A stretch of DNA of 5,483 bases, taken from positions 1-5,483 of the forward strand of contig CASBQH010000180.1 in assembly GCA_949127695.1 (NCBI GenBank), written 5' to 3'. Both the position numbers and the translations under genes were made by a program. Shown here piece after piece: positions 4,983-5,483 of this stretch. Position 1 is the stretch's first letter. The number at the start of each line of letters is the position of its first letter. Source of the stretch: Synechococcales cyanobacterium PMM_0073. GTDB taxonomy: Bacteria > Cyanobacteriota > Cyanobacteriia > Elainellales > Elainellaceae. Below the pieces are notes generated by a model. It was not told where the DNA came from. It saw nothing but the letters and a program-made list of their open reading frames with translations, and did no database searches.

Positions 4983-5483
4983 ATGCAGAGAACCCAAAAA
5001 TGGCGCAGATGGATAGGATGGATGGCAGTCGCCACACTGTCGCTGCTGATTGTGGTTGGCCTGAAACCGGGCTGGACGCCCGCTCAGGCGATCAGTCGCG
5101 ATCGCTGCGAGGCTGATCCAGCTTTTGTGTTTATTCCAGCCGATGAATGGATCTCCGGCAGCGACCGGGCAGAACGAGACTATGGCTATCAAATCTCGGC
5201 TGAGGCGCTGGCTAAATCGCCTGTAGAAGTTGAGCAAATTGCCCAAAAGCTGCGGCAGCAGGCTTGGTTTGAGCAGGAGCAGCCGCGCCAACCCCAATCG
5301 CTGCCCGCCTTTTGCATTGGTCGCAACCTGATCACCAATGCTGACTATCAGGCGTTTGTTCAGGCCACCGGGCATCCTGCGCCCGGAATTTCGGCAGCAG
5401 AATACCAGCAGCAGGGCTTTTTGGTGCATTCCTACGACGAGGTACGGCCTTATCTCTGGCAGGAAAATCGCTATCCTGCCGGA
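4983..5483 (+). CDS. Exported formylglycine-generating-enzyme / PvdO-like family protein (3' end outside window)
   Basis: The first 167 residues are present and the frame runs off the window. A signal peptide with a hydrophobic core at about 13-27 ends in A34-Q35-A36, a good signal peptidase I site, so the protein is exported. The FGE-sulfatase fold starts at about 48: FVFIPADEWISGS, then D61-R-A-E-R-D, a helical-looking insert (about 70-106), LPAFCIGRNLITNADYQAFVQATGH (108-131) and FLVHSYDEVRPYLW (146-159). The order matches the SUMF1/EgtB/PvdO family, whose members oxidise Cys or related groups in proteins or small molecules. The DRAER phrase and the insert recall a PvdO-like subgroup rather than classic sulfatase activators (from memory). 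The catalytic region is not visible, so activity is unknown. The start is the first ATG, without a clear Shine-Dalgarno. WRRW in the n-region is a weak twin-arginine candidate. Confidence 0.8.
   Translation, partial: MQRTQKWRRWIGWMAVATLSLLIVVGLKPGWTPAQAISRDRCEADPAFVFIPADEWISGSDRAERDYGYQISAEALAKSPVEVEQIAQKLRQQAWFEQEQPRQPQSLPAFCIGRNLITNADYQAFVQATGHPAPGISAAEYQQQGFLVHSYDEVRPYLWQENRYPAG
5098..5105. repeat. HIP1 octamer
   Basis: This is GCGATCGC, the highly iterated palindrome that is abundant in many cyanobacterial genomes. It lies in the FGE-like gene just after the predicted signal peptide. It is the only perfect copy seen here, so it is modest evidence for the host group. Confidence 0.6.

Noticed and set aside
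4935..5429. A 164-codon minus-strand open frame opposite the FGE-like gene
   Set aside because: The plus strand encodes a recognisable signal peptide and FGE motifs, while the antisense product has none.

Overview
The window looks like chromosomal DNA from a cyanobacterium. Three things suggest this: the style of the Cache-type sensor N-terminus, one perfect HIP1 octamer (GCGATCGC at 5098-5105) with a near match around 414-421, and weak or absent Shine-Dalgarno sequences on most genes. The genus cannot be told from this sequence. It is densely coding, with six genes (two cut by the window edges). There are no RNA genes, insertion sequences or CRISPR arrays, and no gap longer than about 130 bases.

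Region 1 (1-1477, minus strand): the N-terminal 448 codons of a membrane receptor with a periplasmic double-Cache-like sensor domain, a second membrane helix and the start of a HAMP linker. Its output domain lies outside the window. Its upstream region holds a good -10 hexamer flanked by two copies of a split motif, which suggests a regulated promoter.

Region 2 (1478-3206): a complete Rieske non-heme iron oxygenase alpha subunit (minus) and a TetR-type repressor (plus), divergent across a 52-base gap. A 21-base imperfect palindrome lies over the repressor's start codon and is a strong operator candidate. The likely logic is a repressor that controls itself and an oxygenase acting on its own inducer or a related compound. 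No ferredoxin or reductase partner is visible.

Region 3 (3207-5483): three genes linked by thiol or sulfur chemistry. They are a tandem-domain rhodanese with a lipoprotein signal (plus), a cysteine-dioxygenase-like cupin (minus), and the start of an exported formylglycine-generating-enzyme/PvdO-like protein (plus, cut by the window end). The rhodanese and cupin genes converge with only 12 bases between stop codons and share one long hairpin there. The cupin and FGE-like genes diverge from a 110-base region holding four copies of a degenerate 13-base tandem repeat.

No wholly new system can be claimed. The strongest leads are the three unexplained non-coding structures (palindrome, split-motif pair, 13-mer tandem array) and a thiol-dioxygenase-like cupin whose active-site triad appears to be changed.
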